Position numbers and translations under genes: made by a program
Part shown: one piece after another, positions 1 through 6,359 of the stretch
Layout of the letters: the number at the start of each line of letters is the position of its first letter
Numbering within the stretch: the stretch's first letter is position 1
From: Methanomassiliicoccales archaeon PtaB.Bin134
Lineage (GTDB): Archaea; Thermoplasmatota; Thermoplasmata; Methanomassiliicoccales; UBA472
Reading direction: 5' to 3'
Assembly (NCBI GenBank): GCA_002067045.1
Contig: MVPZ01000152.1
Span: 1 to 8,248, forward strand
Length of the DNA: 8,248 nt
Notes under the pieces: model-generated
Told to the model about the DNA's origin: nothing
What the model saw: the letters and a program-made list of their open reading frames with translations, nothing else
Database searches by the model: none

Positions 1-378
1 GGCGGAATGCTCCTTCCAGGGGCTGAGCAGGGTGATGATGTTGACGATGCCCTGGCGTCCGCACTCCCGCCGCAGGGTCTCCAGCATGCCCTCCGCCTCA
101 TCCAGGGCATGGACCTCGCGCACCCTGCGGGCCATGGGCAGGGCCAGGGTCCCCGGGCCGCATCCCACGTCCAGCACGGCGTCGTTGGGGCGCAGCCAAC
201 CCGTCTCGGTCATGCGCTCCACCACCTTCTCGTGGAACTCGGCCTCGGCCTTGGATTCCTGAAGGTAATAGTCGGAATCCTGGCTCCAGAAGTCCTTCCA
301 GCGCCCCTGGTTCTGAGGGGTGGTCCTCAGCGGAGAACGCTGGTGGGCGGCCCTCCATTCTTCCTCCCAATCGGTCAT
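1..378 (-). CDS. Class I SAM-dependent methyltransferase, N-terminal part (cut by window edge)
   Basis: Reading leftwards from the ATG at 378-376, 126 codons stay open to the window edge, so the C-terminal half is missing. Residues 68-76 read VLDVGCGPG, the glycine-rich motif I that holds S-adenosylmethionine in Rossmann-fold methyltransferases. An acidic residue (D93, in ALDEAEGM) sits at the end of the next strand, where this fold usually contacts the ribose. The first 55 or so residues are charged and helical-looking, with several Trp and Gln (WEEEW, NQGRWKDFW), a common lid region. The substrate cannot be read from this part; small molecule, protein and RNA are all possible. The ATG is favoured because a TATA-like element (403-409) lies about 28 bases upstream, as in a leaderless or nearly leaderless archaeal transcript, and no better in-frame start is visible. 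It is divergent from the importer gene at 536. Confidence 0.85.
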   Translation of the reverse strand, partial: MTDWEEEWRAAHQRSPLRTTPQNQGRWKDFWSQDSDYYLQESKAEAEFHEKVVERMTETGWLRPNDAVLDVGCGPGTLALPMARRVREVHALDEAEGMLETLRRECGRQGIVNIITLLSPWKEHSA

Positions 379-402
379 GCGCTCCCCAATCCATGCCTGC
401 CC

Positions 403-409
403 ATAAATA
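403..409 (-). promoter_or_regulatory. TATA-like box for the methyltransferase
   Basis: On the minus strand these bases read TATTTAT, centred about 28 bases before the ATG at 378. Archaeal transcription usually starts about 25 bases after the TATA centre, which would put the transcript start within a few bases of the start codon. No Shine-Dalgarno sequence is seen in that gap, consistent with a leaderless or near-leaderless mRNA. The element is short, so the call is tentative. Confidence 0.45.
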
Positions 410-481
410 GGGATGGTGCCAGCCCACTCCTTCTCCCTCAGATCGCTTAGATAAACTCCTTTTCGAGGAAATCCCACTTCG

Positions 482-508
482 TAACACTTTTTTAAAAATG
501 ATAACACT
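482..508 (+). repeat. Direct repeat TAACACT x2, 20-base period, around an A/T palindrome
   Basis: TAACACT occurs at 482-488 and again at 502-508, exactly 20 bases (about two helical turns) apart. The perfect palindrome TTTTTAAAAA lies between them at 489-498. The second copy abuts the TATA-like box of the downstream binding-protein gene. This arrangement would suit an operator for a regulator binding one DNA face, for example a metal-responsive one given the importer. No known consensus is claimed. Confidence 0.4.
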
Positions 509-516
509 AAATATTT
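509..516 (+). promoter_or_regulatory. TATA box, leaderless promoter of the importer binding protein
   Basis: AAATATTT is centred about 24 bases before the ATG at 536, the usual distance from an archaeal TATA box to the transcription start. The mRNA would then begin at or next to the start codon. The TTG at 515 overlaps this box, which argues against using that TTG as the start of translation. Confidence 0.6.
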
Positions 517-535
517 GGAATGGGATTCCCGCCCG

Positions 536-1741
536 ATGAACAAGAGCGGTCTCATCAAGGTCCTGGCGGTGGCCGTGGTCGTGATAATCATCGGCGCCGC
601 GATATTCGTGATGCTGGGTGGGGAAGAGGAAGATCAGGGCGACGGCCCGGCCCTGTACTACGACATGGCCGGCAGGAACGTCACCGCGGTGGTGGAGATG
701 GAGATCGACCATCTGGTGGCATCCGGGGTGGGGGCGCTGCGTTTCGTGTCCTACCTCAATTGCTCCGACAAGGTCGTGGCCGTGGAGGCTCGGGAGGGAC
801 CGGCCTACAACGCCAAGTCCTACATGTACGCCTTCGAGTACGACAACAAATCCAATTTCAACCGCTCCATCGGCAGCGGGGCCGACGGGCTGATCGAATA
901 CCCGGAGCAGCTGCTGATGCTGCAGGACACCCCGCAGGTCATCATATACAGCGTCCCCTCCCGGACGCTCACCGCCGAGCAGCAGAACTACATCTCCAAC
1001 GCCGAGCTGCTGGGCATGAAGGTGGTGGTGATCCTGGAGCTGGACACCATGCTCAATGAGGCCTCGGACGGCCTGAGCGAGGTCTTCGTCAACCAGACCA
1101 TGCTCATGGGCAACGTTCTGAACAAGACCGCCAAGGCCTCTGAACTGCTGTCCTTCATGAACGACACAATCTCCGATCTGCGATCCCGCATGTCAACGGT
1201 CAGCGCTGCCGACCGGGAGGTCAGCGCCTACATCGGCTGCCTGTCCTACGCCGGAGCCAAGGGCTTCGACTACTCCTCCTCCTGGTACGACCCCTTCGCG
1301 CTGCTGGGGGTGAACAACACCATCACCGGCGGCTCCAGCGTGGTGTACCAGATCAACATGGAGAGCATAATCGAGATGCAGCCCGAGTACGTGTTCCTGG
1401 ACCCCACCGGATACAAGACCTTCCTGGCGGACTGGAACAACGGTTCCTCGGCCCGTTCCAGCTCCGTGCTGAACGCCATGACCGCCTTCCAGGAGGGGAA
1501 CGTGTTCATGACCGTGCCCTTCATCTGGTATGGGGTGAACTTCGACAACGTGCTGCTGGGAGCTTACTACATCGGATCGGTGCTATATCCGGATGCCTTC
1601 GACGACGTGGTCCTGGAGGACAAGGCCGCGGAGATCTTCGGAGCCTTCGTGGGCTACGACTGCTACGCAGAGATGGACGCCTGGTTCCTGGGGAACCGCA
1701 GCACGAACATCACCGGACAGGCCGGTGTGGTATCCGGTTGA
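536..1741 (+). CDS. Iron/siderophore (or cobalamin)-type ABC transporter substrate-binding protein
   Basis: This 401-residue protein would capture a metal chelate outside the cell and hand it to the permease encoded next. Residues 6-28 form one hydrophobic helix with no lipobox cysteine, so it is probably an uncleaved membrane anchor with an external domain. The mature part opens with YYDMAGRNVTAV (41-52) and GALRFVSYLNCSDKVVAVE (66-84), the usual beginning of the class III (FepB/BtuF) binding-protein fold. A second-lobe signature is PEYVFLDPTGY (283-293), and FDNVLLGAYYIGSVLYP (336-352) is typical of iron-complex binding proteins. Eleven N-x-S/T sequons lie outside the anchor. The ATG at 536 is chosen because the TATA box at 509-516 predicts transcription starting there. 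The ligand cannot be told from sequence; haem, siderophore, cobalamin and other chelates use this fold. A 194-base gap separates it from the permease. Confidence 0.87.
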   Translation: MNKSGLIKVLAVAVVVIIIGAAIFVMLGGEEEDQGDGPALYYDMAGRNVTAVVEMEIDHLVASGVGALRFVSYLNCSDKVVAVEAREGPAYNAKSYMYAFEYDNKSNFNRSIGSGADGLIEYPEQLLMLQDTPQVIIYSVPSRTLTAEQQNYISNAELLGMKVVVILELDTMLNEASDGLSEVFVNQTMLMGNVLNKTAKASELLSFMNDTISDLRSRMSTVSAADREVSAYIGCLSYAGAKGFDYSSSWYDPFALLGVNNTITGGSSVVYQINMESIIEMQPEYVFLDPTGYKTFLADWNNGSSARSSSVLNAMTAFQEGNVFMTVPFIWYGVNFDNVLLGAYYIGSVLYPDAFDDVVLEDKAAEIFGAFVGYDCYAEMDAWFLGNRSTNITGQAGVVSG

Positions 1742-1935
1742 AACGCTCTATCCTCCTCAACGACCGAGGGTGGAATGGGCCGCCCCCGGTCCCCTTACAA
1801 TCATGGCCATCAGAAAATGGAACGCCACTGCATAAGAATCTCTAGGAAATGTTATTCTACCTTGCCATCCTAGTGGAGCGCTGCGCGATTCCCACGGGCT
1901 AGGAGCCGACGGAGGTGGATTGAACGGACGAAGAC
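1742..1935 (+). other. Intergenic gap between binding protein and permease genes
   Basis: No convincing gene lies here. The spacer holds a weak inverted repeat, CTAGGA at 1842-1847 and TCCTAG at 1868-1873. Between the arms lies an AT-richer stretch (TGTTATTCTA, about 1850-1859) that could be a secondary TATA element for the permease. A strong Shine-Dalgarno match GGAGGTG is at 1911-1917. No oligo-T terminator is seen after 1741, so read-through from the binding-protein gene is likely. Confidence 0.4.
1911..1917 (+). promoter_or_regulatory. Shine-Dalgarno sequence GGAGGTG, unusually far from the permease start
   Basis: GGAGGTG is the best ribosome-binding match in the window. The next in-frame start for the permease is GTG at 1936, 18 bases further on, longer than the usual 5-10. 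An in-frame TGA at 1921-1923 rules out any earlier start. The TTG at 1920 is in another frame and hits a stop after eleven codons. Confidence 0.5.
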
Positions 1936-3048
1936 GTGAAGGCCATAGAGGGTGACGAGCTCACCAGGTACCTCAGGCACATCAGCTTGAAGCTGCTGTT
2001 CCTGGTCGGCCTTGCCGCGGCAATATTGCTCATCGCAGTATACGCTTCAACCGTTGGCCCATACCACATAACCTTCTGGGAGGCCATGGGCTCCGTCTTC
2101 AACTACCAGGGCAGCACCGTGGACCGCATCATCTGGAACCTGCGCCTCCCGCGCATCGTCGCCGCGGTCCTGGTAGGGGCCGCCCTGGGTGCCTCGGGCA
2201 CGATAATGCAGTGCGTGCTGCGCAATCCGCTCGGCTCGCCGTTCACCCTGGGGATATCCAACGCCGCCGCCTTCGGGGCTGCGGTGGGGATCATCCTGCT
2301 GGGCGGAGGAACGGTGCTGGGGCAGTCGGTCACCACCACGTACATAGACGATCCCTACCTGGTCACCGGCAGCGCCTTCGCCGCCTCCATGGTGGCCACT
2401 CTCATCATCATCGTCCTGGTCAAGGTGACCAAGGTGTCCCCGGAGGCCATGGTGCTCACCGGGGTGGCCATCAGCTCGATATTCGGCGCAGGGCTGGCGG
2501 CCCTGCAGTACTTCTCCAACGACAGCGCCCTGGCCAACATCGTCTACTGGCAGTTCGGGGACCTGGGCAAGATAAACTGGGAGCAGAACACCATCATGGC
2601 CATAACCGTGCTGCTCATCATGGCCTTCTTCGTGTGGAAGCGCTGGGACTACAACGCCCTGGACACCGGGGACGAGGTGGCCAAGGGGCTGGGCGTGAAC
2701 ACGGACTGGATACGCATAACCAGCATGGTCCTGGCCTCATTGCTCACCGCCGTGGCGGTGTCCTTCGTGGGCATCATCGGGTTCGTGGGGCTGCTGGCCC
2801 CGCACATCGTCCGCCGCATCATCGGCGGGGACCACCGCTTCCTGGTCCCCGGCTCCGCGCTGCTGGGCGCGCTGGTGCTGCTGATATCGGACACCGTGGG
2901 CCGCAACATGGGCGACCTGCTCAACTGGATGTTCGGTTCCGGCTATCCCAGCTTCATCGTGCCTGTTGGAATAATCACCTCCTTCATCGGAGGCCCGCTG
3001 TTCATCTACATACTCATAAGGGGGTATCGCAACGTCGATCAGGGTTGA
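1936..3048 (+). CDS. FecCD/BtuC-family ABC transporter permease (iron-siderophore or cobalamin type)
   Basis: This 370-residue inner-membrane protein would form, as a dimer, the channel through which the chelate captured by the upstream binding protein passes. About nine to ten hydrophobic segments are visible, roughly at 18-38, 73-93, 104-124, 142-163, 171-193, 217-234, 262-287, 302-320 and 339-361. Family hallmarks are clear: LRLPRIVAAVLVGAALGASG (69-88), GFVGLLAPHIVRRIIGGDHR (282-301), which includes the loop that contacts the ATPase, and PVGIITSFIGGPLFIYIL (343-360). The length is slightly above the common 330-350 because of an N-terminal cytoplasmic stretch and an external loop near 125-140. 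The start is GTG at 1936, the only canonical start after an in-frame TGA at 1921-1923; a TTG at 1987 is a weaker alternative. The 3' end overlaps the ATPase gene, suggesting translational coupling. Confidence 0.92.
   Translation: MKAIEGDELTRYLRHISLKLLFLVGLAAAILLIAVYASTVGPYHITFWEAMGSVFNYQGSTVDRIIWNLRLPRIVAAVLVGAALGASGTIMQCVLRNPLGSPFTLGISNAAAFGAAVGIILLGGGTVLGQSVTTTYIDDPYLVTGSAFAASMVATLIIIVLVKVTKVSPEAMVLTGVAISSIFGAGLAALQYFSNDSALANIVYWQFGDLGKINWEQNTIMAITVLLIMAFFVWKRWDYNALDTGDEVAKGLGVNTDWIRITSMVLASLLTAVAVSFVGIIGFVGLLAPHIVRRIIGGDHRFLVPGSALLGALVLLISDTVGRNMGDLLNWMFGSGYPSFIVPVGIITSFIGGPLFIYILIRGYRNVDQG
3020..3025 (+). promoter_or_regulatory. Candidate ribosome-binding site for the ATPase
   Basis: GGGGGT lies within the last codons of the permease gene and ends 6 bases before the ACG at 3032. 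The spacing favours ACG over ATC 3026 (no spacing) or ATC 3038 (12 bases). The match to GGAGGT is imperfect by one base. Confidence 0.35.
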
Positions 3049-3853
3049 GGACCTGTCCTTCGCCTACAACGGCCGGAAGGTCCTGGACGGGGTCTCCTTC
3101 GAGGGGAGGGACGACCGTATCATCTCCATCCTGGGTCCTAATGGGGTGGGCAAGACCACCCTGCTAAAGTGCATGTGCGGAATACTTAGGCCGGACTCGG
3201 GCATGGTCTCCGTGGACGAGGAGGAGGTCAAGGGGCTGAGCCGCATGGAGGTGGCCAGGCGCATAAGTTACGTGCCGCAGCGCTCTTCGGCCACACGCAC
3301 CACGGTTTTCGACTCGGTGCTCATCGGCCGCCGTCCGCACATGAGCTGGAGCCTCACCAAGAAGGACATGGCCGTCACCAGGGACGTGATCCGAGCCGTG
3401 GGGCTAGGCGACCTGGCCATGCGCAACGTGGACGAGATCAGCGGGGGTGAGTTCCAGAAGGTCCAGATCGCCCGGGCCATGGTACAGGAGGCCAAGGTGC
3501 TGGTCCTGGACGAGCCGACCAGCAGCCTGGACGTGGCCAACCAGCACATGGTCATGAGGCTGCTGGTGGACACCGTGCGCGAGCGCAGGATATGCACCAT
3601 AATGACCATGCACGACATCAACCTGGCCGCGTACTGCTCCGACGAGCTGCTTTTCATGAAGGGCGGGCGCATCTTCGCCCGCGGCCCCCCATCGATCATC
3701 GACGCCAAGCTCATCCGGGAGGTCTACGGCATGGAGGCCAAGGTCATCAATCACGACGGCGTTCCGCTGGTGGTACCGTCGCTAGGCGACGCCCACGCGC
3801 TTAGGCATATGGACGACGGTAGAGCGGTCCCGCACGAGCACGGGCTCAAGTAG
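3032..3853 (+). CDS. Importer ATPase (FepC/BtuD type) with a probable non-canonical start
   Basis: This cytoplasmic subunit would hydrolyse ATP to drive the FecCD-type permease. Numbered from the proposed ACG start it has 273 residues: Walker A GPNGVGKTT (35-43), Q-loop glutamine in VPQ (83), signature ISGGE (136-140), Walker B VLVLDE (156-161) and switch histidine in MHD (194). All catalytic elements are intact. The frame is open from after the TAA at 3017-3019, but no ATG, GTG or TTG occurs before the GTG at 3146, which lies inside Walker A. Homology clearly begins earlier (IRVEDLSFAYNGRKVLDG). ACG at 3032 gives MSIRVEDLSF, a normal family N-terminus, and sits 6 bases after GGGGGT (3020-3025). 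ATC at 3026 or 3038 is the alternative; a sequencing error is also possible. It overlaps the permease by 17 bases. The tail is rich in His (HALRHM, PHEH). Confidence 0.85.
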   Translation, partial: TSIRVEDLSFAYNGRKVLDGVSFEGRDDRIISILGPNGVGKTTLLKCMCGILRPDSGMVSVDEEEVKGLSRMEVARRISYVPQRSSATRTTVFDSVLIGRRPHMSWSLTKKDMAVTRDVIRAVGLGDLAMRNVDEISGGEFQKVQIARAMVQEAKVLVLDEPTSSLDVANQHMVMRLLVDTVRERRICTIMTMHDINLAAYCSDELLFMKGGRIFARGPPSIIDAKLIREVYGMEAKVINHDGVPLVVPSLGDAHALRHMDDGRAVPHEHGLK

Positions 3854-3855
3854 TT

Positions 3856-4818
3856 TCAGAGGGCGCCGGCCTCCTTCCTCTTCCTTAGCTTGGCGAACAT
3901 GTCGTCGGCCATGCGTTCCAGGCTCCATTCCGCCCTCCAGCCCCAGTCCTCGGCGGCCTTGGAATCATCCAAAGAGTCTGGCCAGGAGTCCGCGATGGCC
4001 TGGCGGAAGTCCGGTTCGTAGTCGATGGTGAAGCCCGGGTTGCGCTCACGGACGATATCCGCCAGACGGGCCGCGGAGAAGGAATGCCCGTTGAGATTGT
4101 AGCCCAGGCGGGTGCCTATGCGCTCCGGGGGCGCCTCCATGACCCCGATGGCGGCGTTGATGCAGTCGGGCATGTACATCATCGGCAGCACCGTCCGCTC
4201 GTTCACGAAGCAGGTGTAATGGTTGTTGCGTACGGCCTCGTAGAATATGGCCACGGCGTAATCGGTGGTACCGCCGCCCGGCAACGTCTCCGCGCTGATT
4301 ATGCCCGCGTAGCGCACGGAACGCACGTCCACGCCGTATTTGCGGTGATAGTAGTCGCACAGCAGCTCGCCGGCGACCTTTGTGACCCCATACATGGTGG
4401 TGGGCTGCAGCACGGTGTCCTGCGGCGTGTTCACGTGCGGACAGTTGTTGCCGAAAACGGCTATGGACGAGGGCCAGAACACCTTAATTTTGCGTTCTCT
4501 AGCGATCTCCAGCACGTTGATCAGGCCGTTCATGTTGAGGTCCCAGGCGAACTGGGGGTCCTTTTCGCCTACGCCGGACAACACCGCGGCCAGATGGTAT
4601 ATGGTGCCCACGTCGTGCTTCTGGCAGAGCTCTTCGATACGTGATGGCTCGAGCACGTTCCCGATCTCGTAGGGCCCCGATGCCAACGCTTCGGGGGACG
4701 GAGATCGGCTGTGCCCCACCCCGATCACGTTCTCCCCGCCGTACCTCCTCCTCAGTTCCAGAATAAGCTCTGAACCGATCTGGCCTGTGGCGCCCAAAAC
4801 CATGGTCTTTCTGCTCAA
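3856..4818 (-). CDS. tdh: L-threonine 3-dehydrogenase, SDR (epimerase-like) type
   Basis: This 320-residue cytoplasmic enzyme probably oxidises L-threonine with NAD+ to 2-amino-3-ketobutyrate, the first step of threonine breakdown to glycine and acetyl-CoA. It belongs to the extended short-chain dehydrogenases, not the zinc-dependent TDH family. Visible features are the NAD-binding GATGQIG (9-15), the active-site serine region PSSIAVFG (116-123), catalytic Y143 and K147 in YGVTK, GGGTTDYAVAIFYEA (181-195), and the tail signature DSLDDSKAAEDWGW (281-294). The last two are characteristic of this TDH group, known from Thermoplasma, flavobacteria and trypanosomes, and set it apart from UDP-galactose epimerases. 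The start is TTG at 4818, with GGAG 8 bases upstream; ATG at 4803 would leave that site 23 bases away. It converges on the importer ATPase with 2 bases between stop codons. No 2-amino-3-ketobutyrate CoA ligase is in the window. Confidence 0.88.
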   Translation of the reverse strand: MSRKTMVLGATGQIGSELILELRRRYGGENVIGVGHSRSPSPEALASGPYEIGNVLEPSRIEELCQKHDVGTIYHLAAVLSGVGEKDPQFAWDLNMNGLINVLEIARERKIKVFWPSSIAVFGNNCPHVNTPQDTVLQPTTMYGVTKVAGELLCDYYHRKYGVDVRSVRYAGIISAETLPGGGTTDYAVAIFYEAVRNNHYTCFVNERTVLPMMYMPDCINAAIGVMEAPPERIGTRLGYNLNGHSFSAARLADIVRERNPGFTIDYEPDFRQAIADSWPDSLDDSKAAEDWGWRAEWSLERMADDMFAKLRKRKEAGAL

Positions 4819-4826
4819 GGGAACAA

Positions 4827-4830
4827 CTCC
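4827..4830 (-). promoter_or_regulatory. Ribosome-binding site deciding the TTG start of the threonine dehydrogenase
   Basis: On the minus strand this reads GGAG, with 8 bases to the TTG at 4818. The next in-frame start (ATG at 4803) would be 23 bases away, so the site supports the TTG. Confidence 0.5.
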
Positions 4831-4864
4831 GCGAAATCGAACGTTCCAGGAACGACTGCCACGG

Positions 4865-4871
4865 ATTTAAG
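4865..4871 (-). promoter_or_regulatory. TATA-like box for the threonine dehydrogenase
   Basis: The minus strand reads CTTAAAT here, about 50 bases before the TTG start. Transcription would begin near 4843, giving a leader of about 25 bases that contains the GGAG site. It suggests the dehydrogenase has its own promoter in the 85-base gap after the exporter permease instead of being only the last gene of that operon. Confidence 0.4.
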
Positions 4872-4903
4872 TTATGGAATGACAAGGCTTGGCATACGAA
4901 CGG

Positions 4904-6355
4904 TCAGGACTCGAAGGCCGCCCGGTCCCAGCGTTTCCCTATCCTCCTGTACATGACCAGGGCCGCCAGGGCCATGAGGCCGCATATCGCGAGTATCAGA
5001 CCCGAAACGAGGTACGAATCGCTCGAGTAGCTGAGTGAGAGGATCACCAGCAGGCACAGCGGTGGAATGTTCAGCCCGCTGAACTTGCCCAGGACCCGGG
5101 GGTCGAATAGGTAGCTGTTAGTCCGCAGCCCGGTGAGATAGGCCGTCGCGGTCACCGTATATGCGGTGGTGACGTATGCGACAGCCAGGCCCAGGGGGAG
5201 CGTGCTCAGCTGGCCCAGCAGCAGGCTTAGAACGGTCAGGAACGCGGTGGATGTCAGCAAGGCGACCATGGACAGCAGTAGCAGCTTGCTCCGGATGACC
5301 TGGGTGACGGTGATGGGCAGGACCTGCATGAAGGCGTTGTTGTCCAGCAGGTTCAGCCAGCTGTATATGGAAACGGAGAAGAAGCCGATCATGGAGGCGT
5401 AGAAGACCATGTTGAGGTCCAGGCGCACGGTGAGCACGCTGCCCAGGAACCAGAACAGGGCCGCCAGGACAGCCAGCGGTCCGACGTAGGCCCCGACCAC
5501 CGGGACCAGGGTCCGGGATCGCACCAGGTCTATCCAATCCTTGCCCATCAGACTGGAGTCCGCGCCGACGAACGATAAGCGCTTGGCCGTCTCCAGCATC
5601 TCGGCCTCGTACCTCTCGCTGCGCTTTCCCGGGGTGACCTTGACGGTCATCAGGGCCACCGCCGAGAAAAGCAGGAAGAGCAAAAGCGAAGTGAAAAGGT
5701 GGACCAGGTCGTGGGTGCGCTGCAAGGCGATCGAGGGGATCAGGTTCGCCAGGTCGAAAGCGCCGGTGATCGATACCGCAAGGATGATGAGGCCGATAGC
5801 GCCGACGACCGCGGCCAGGCCCGCCCTCGAGCGCACGTAGACGGCCGAGAGGAAGAAGGAGAGCGAAAGGCCGAACAGGAAGGACAGCGTCGCGGTCAGC
5901 AGCAGGAAGAGCACGCTCGTCACCTGGAAACCGGTTAGGGGGATAGTTAACGCGATCCCTCCGATCAAAGGCAGCACCGAGTACAGGAAGTAGTAGATGA
6001 TCTCCTTGACGTAGAAGGCGGTGAACAGCTCGCGATACGAGATGGGCTGGGTGGAGGGGGTCTGCAGCACCATGGAGACCGAGCCGAAGCGCCGCTCAGC
6101 GATGCGGTCCCCGAAGGTCGCCAATCCGCCGACGCCAAGCCCGTAGATCACCATCACGGCGTGCAGCATCAGATAGGCCTGGTCCAGGGGCAGGTTCCGC
6201 AGCAGCTGTTCCGAGGCTAGTCCGAGCACCAGGGACATGAACAGGATGACCACCGGGAACATCAGGAACTGCACCCCGCCGATCATGGACGCGTTCAGCC
6301 GGCGCTCCTCGGACATGAATATGCGCACCAGGCGCAGGTGGCGTAGCAGCCCCAT
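4904..6355 (-). CDS. ABC-2 type exporter permease, apparently two fused halves (about 12 membrane segments)
   Basis: This 483-residue membrane protein is the likely partner of the ATPase encoded just upstream. About twelve hydrophobic segments are visible, six before and six after a charged cytoplasmic linker (about 240-282). Each half starts with a basic amphipathic stretch (LRHLRLVRIFMSEERRL at 4-20; GKDWIDLVRSRTL at 271-283). Each also carries a segment like the ABC-2 coupling region, LQTPSTQPISYREL (97-110) and LPITVTQVIRSKLL (346-359). Common ABC-2 permeases have six segments and work as dimers, so this one may supply the whole channel alone; that is inference. The ATG at 6355 is 4 bases after the ATPase stop, and GGAG (6363-6366) lies 7 bases upstream inside the ATPase 3' end, pointing to coupled translation. 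The substrate is unknown; drugs, lipids, peptides or polysaccharides are possible for such exporters. Confidence 0.85.
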   Translation of the reverse strand: MGLLRHLRLVRIFMSEERRLNASMIGGVQFLMFPVVILFMSLVLGLASEQLLRNLPLDQAYLMLHAVMVIYGLGVGGLATFGDRIAERRFGSVSMVLQTPSTQPISYRELFTAFYVKEIIYYFLYSVLPLIGGIALTIPLTGFQVTSVLFLLLTATLSFLFGLSLSFFLSAVYVRSRAGLAAVVGAIGLIILAVSITGAFDLANLIPSIALQRTHDLVHLFTSLLLFLLFSAVALMTVKVTPGKRSERYEAEMLETAKRLSFVGADSSLMGKDWIDLVRSRTLVPVVGAYVGPLAVLAALFWFLGSVLTVRLDLNMVFYASMIGFFSVSIYSWLNLLDNNAFMQVLPITVTQVIRSKLLLLSMVALLTSTAFLTVLSLLLGQLSTLPLGLAVAYVTTAYTVTATAYLTGLRTNSYLFDPRVLGKFSGLNIPPLCLLVILSLSYSSDSYLVSGLILAICGLMALAALVMYRRIGKRWDRAAFES

Positions 6356-6359
6356 AATC

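Noticed and set aside
1..378. Methyltransferase as the protective methylase of the restriction-like gene
   Set aside because: It lies over 7 kb away, is native in composition and has no DNA-methylase NPPY/DPPY or PCQ motif in the visible part, though only its N-terminal part can be seen.
515..535. TTG at 515 as start of the binding protein
   Set aside because: It overlaps the TATA box; transcription should begin near 536, where an ATG precedes the membrane anchor.
98..712. Long open frame on the minus strand covering the promoter region
   Set aside because: It is out of frame with the methyltransferase, overlaps the binding-protein gene and a clear promoter, and its product has no family features.
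2211..3167. 318-codon open frame inside the permease gene
   Set aside because: It is rich in Arg, His and Gly from GC-rich third positions, overlaps a clear FecCD gene in another frame, and resembles no family.
4084..4644. 186-codon open frame opposite the threonine dehydrogenase
   Set aside because: Antisense shadow of a gene with intact SDR motifs; composition is typical of a GC-rich frame shadow.
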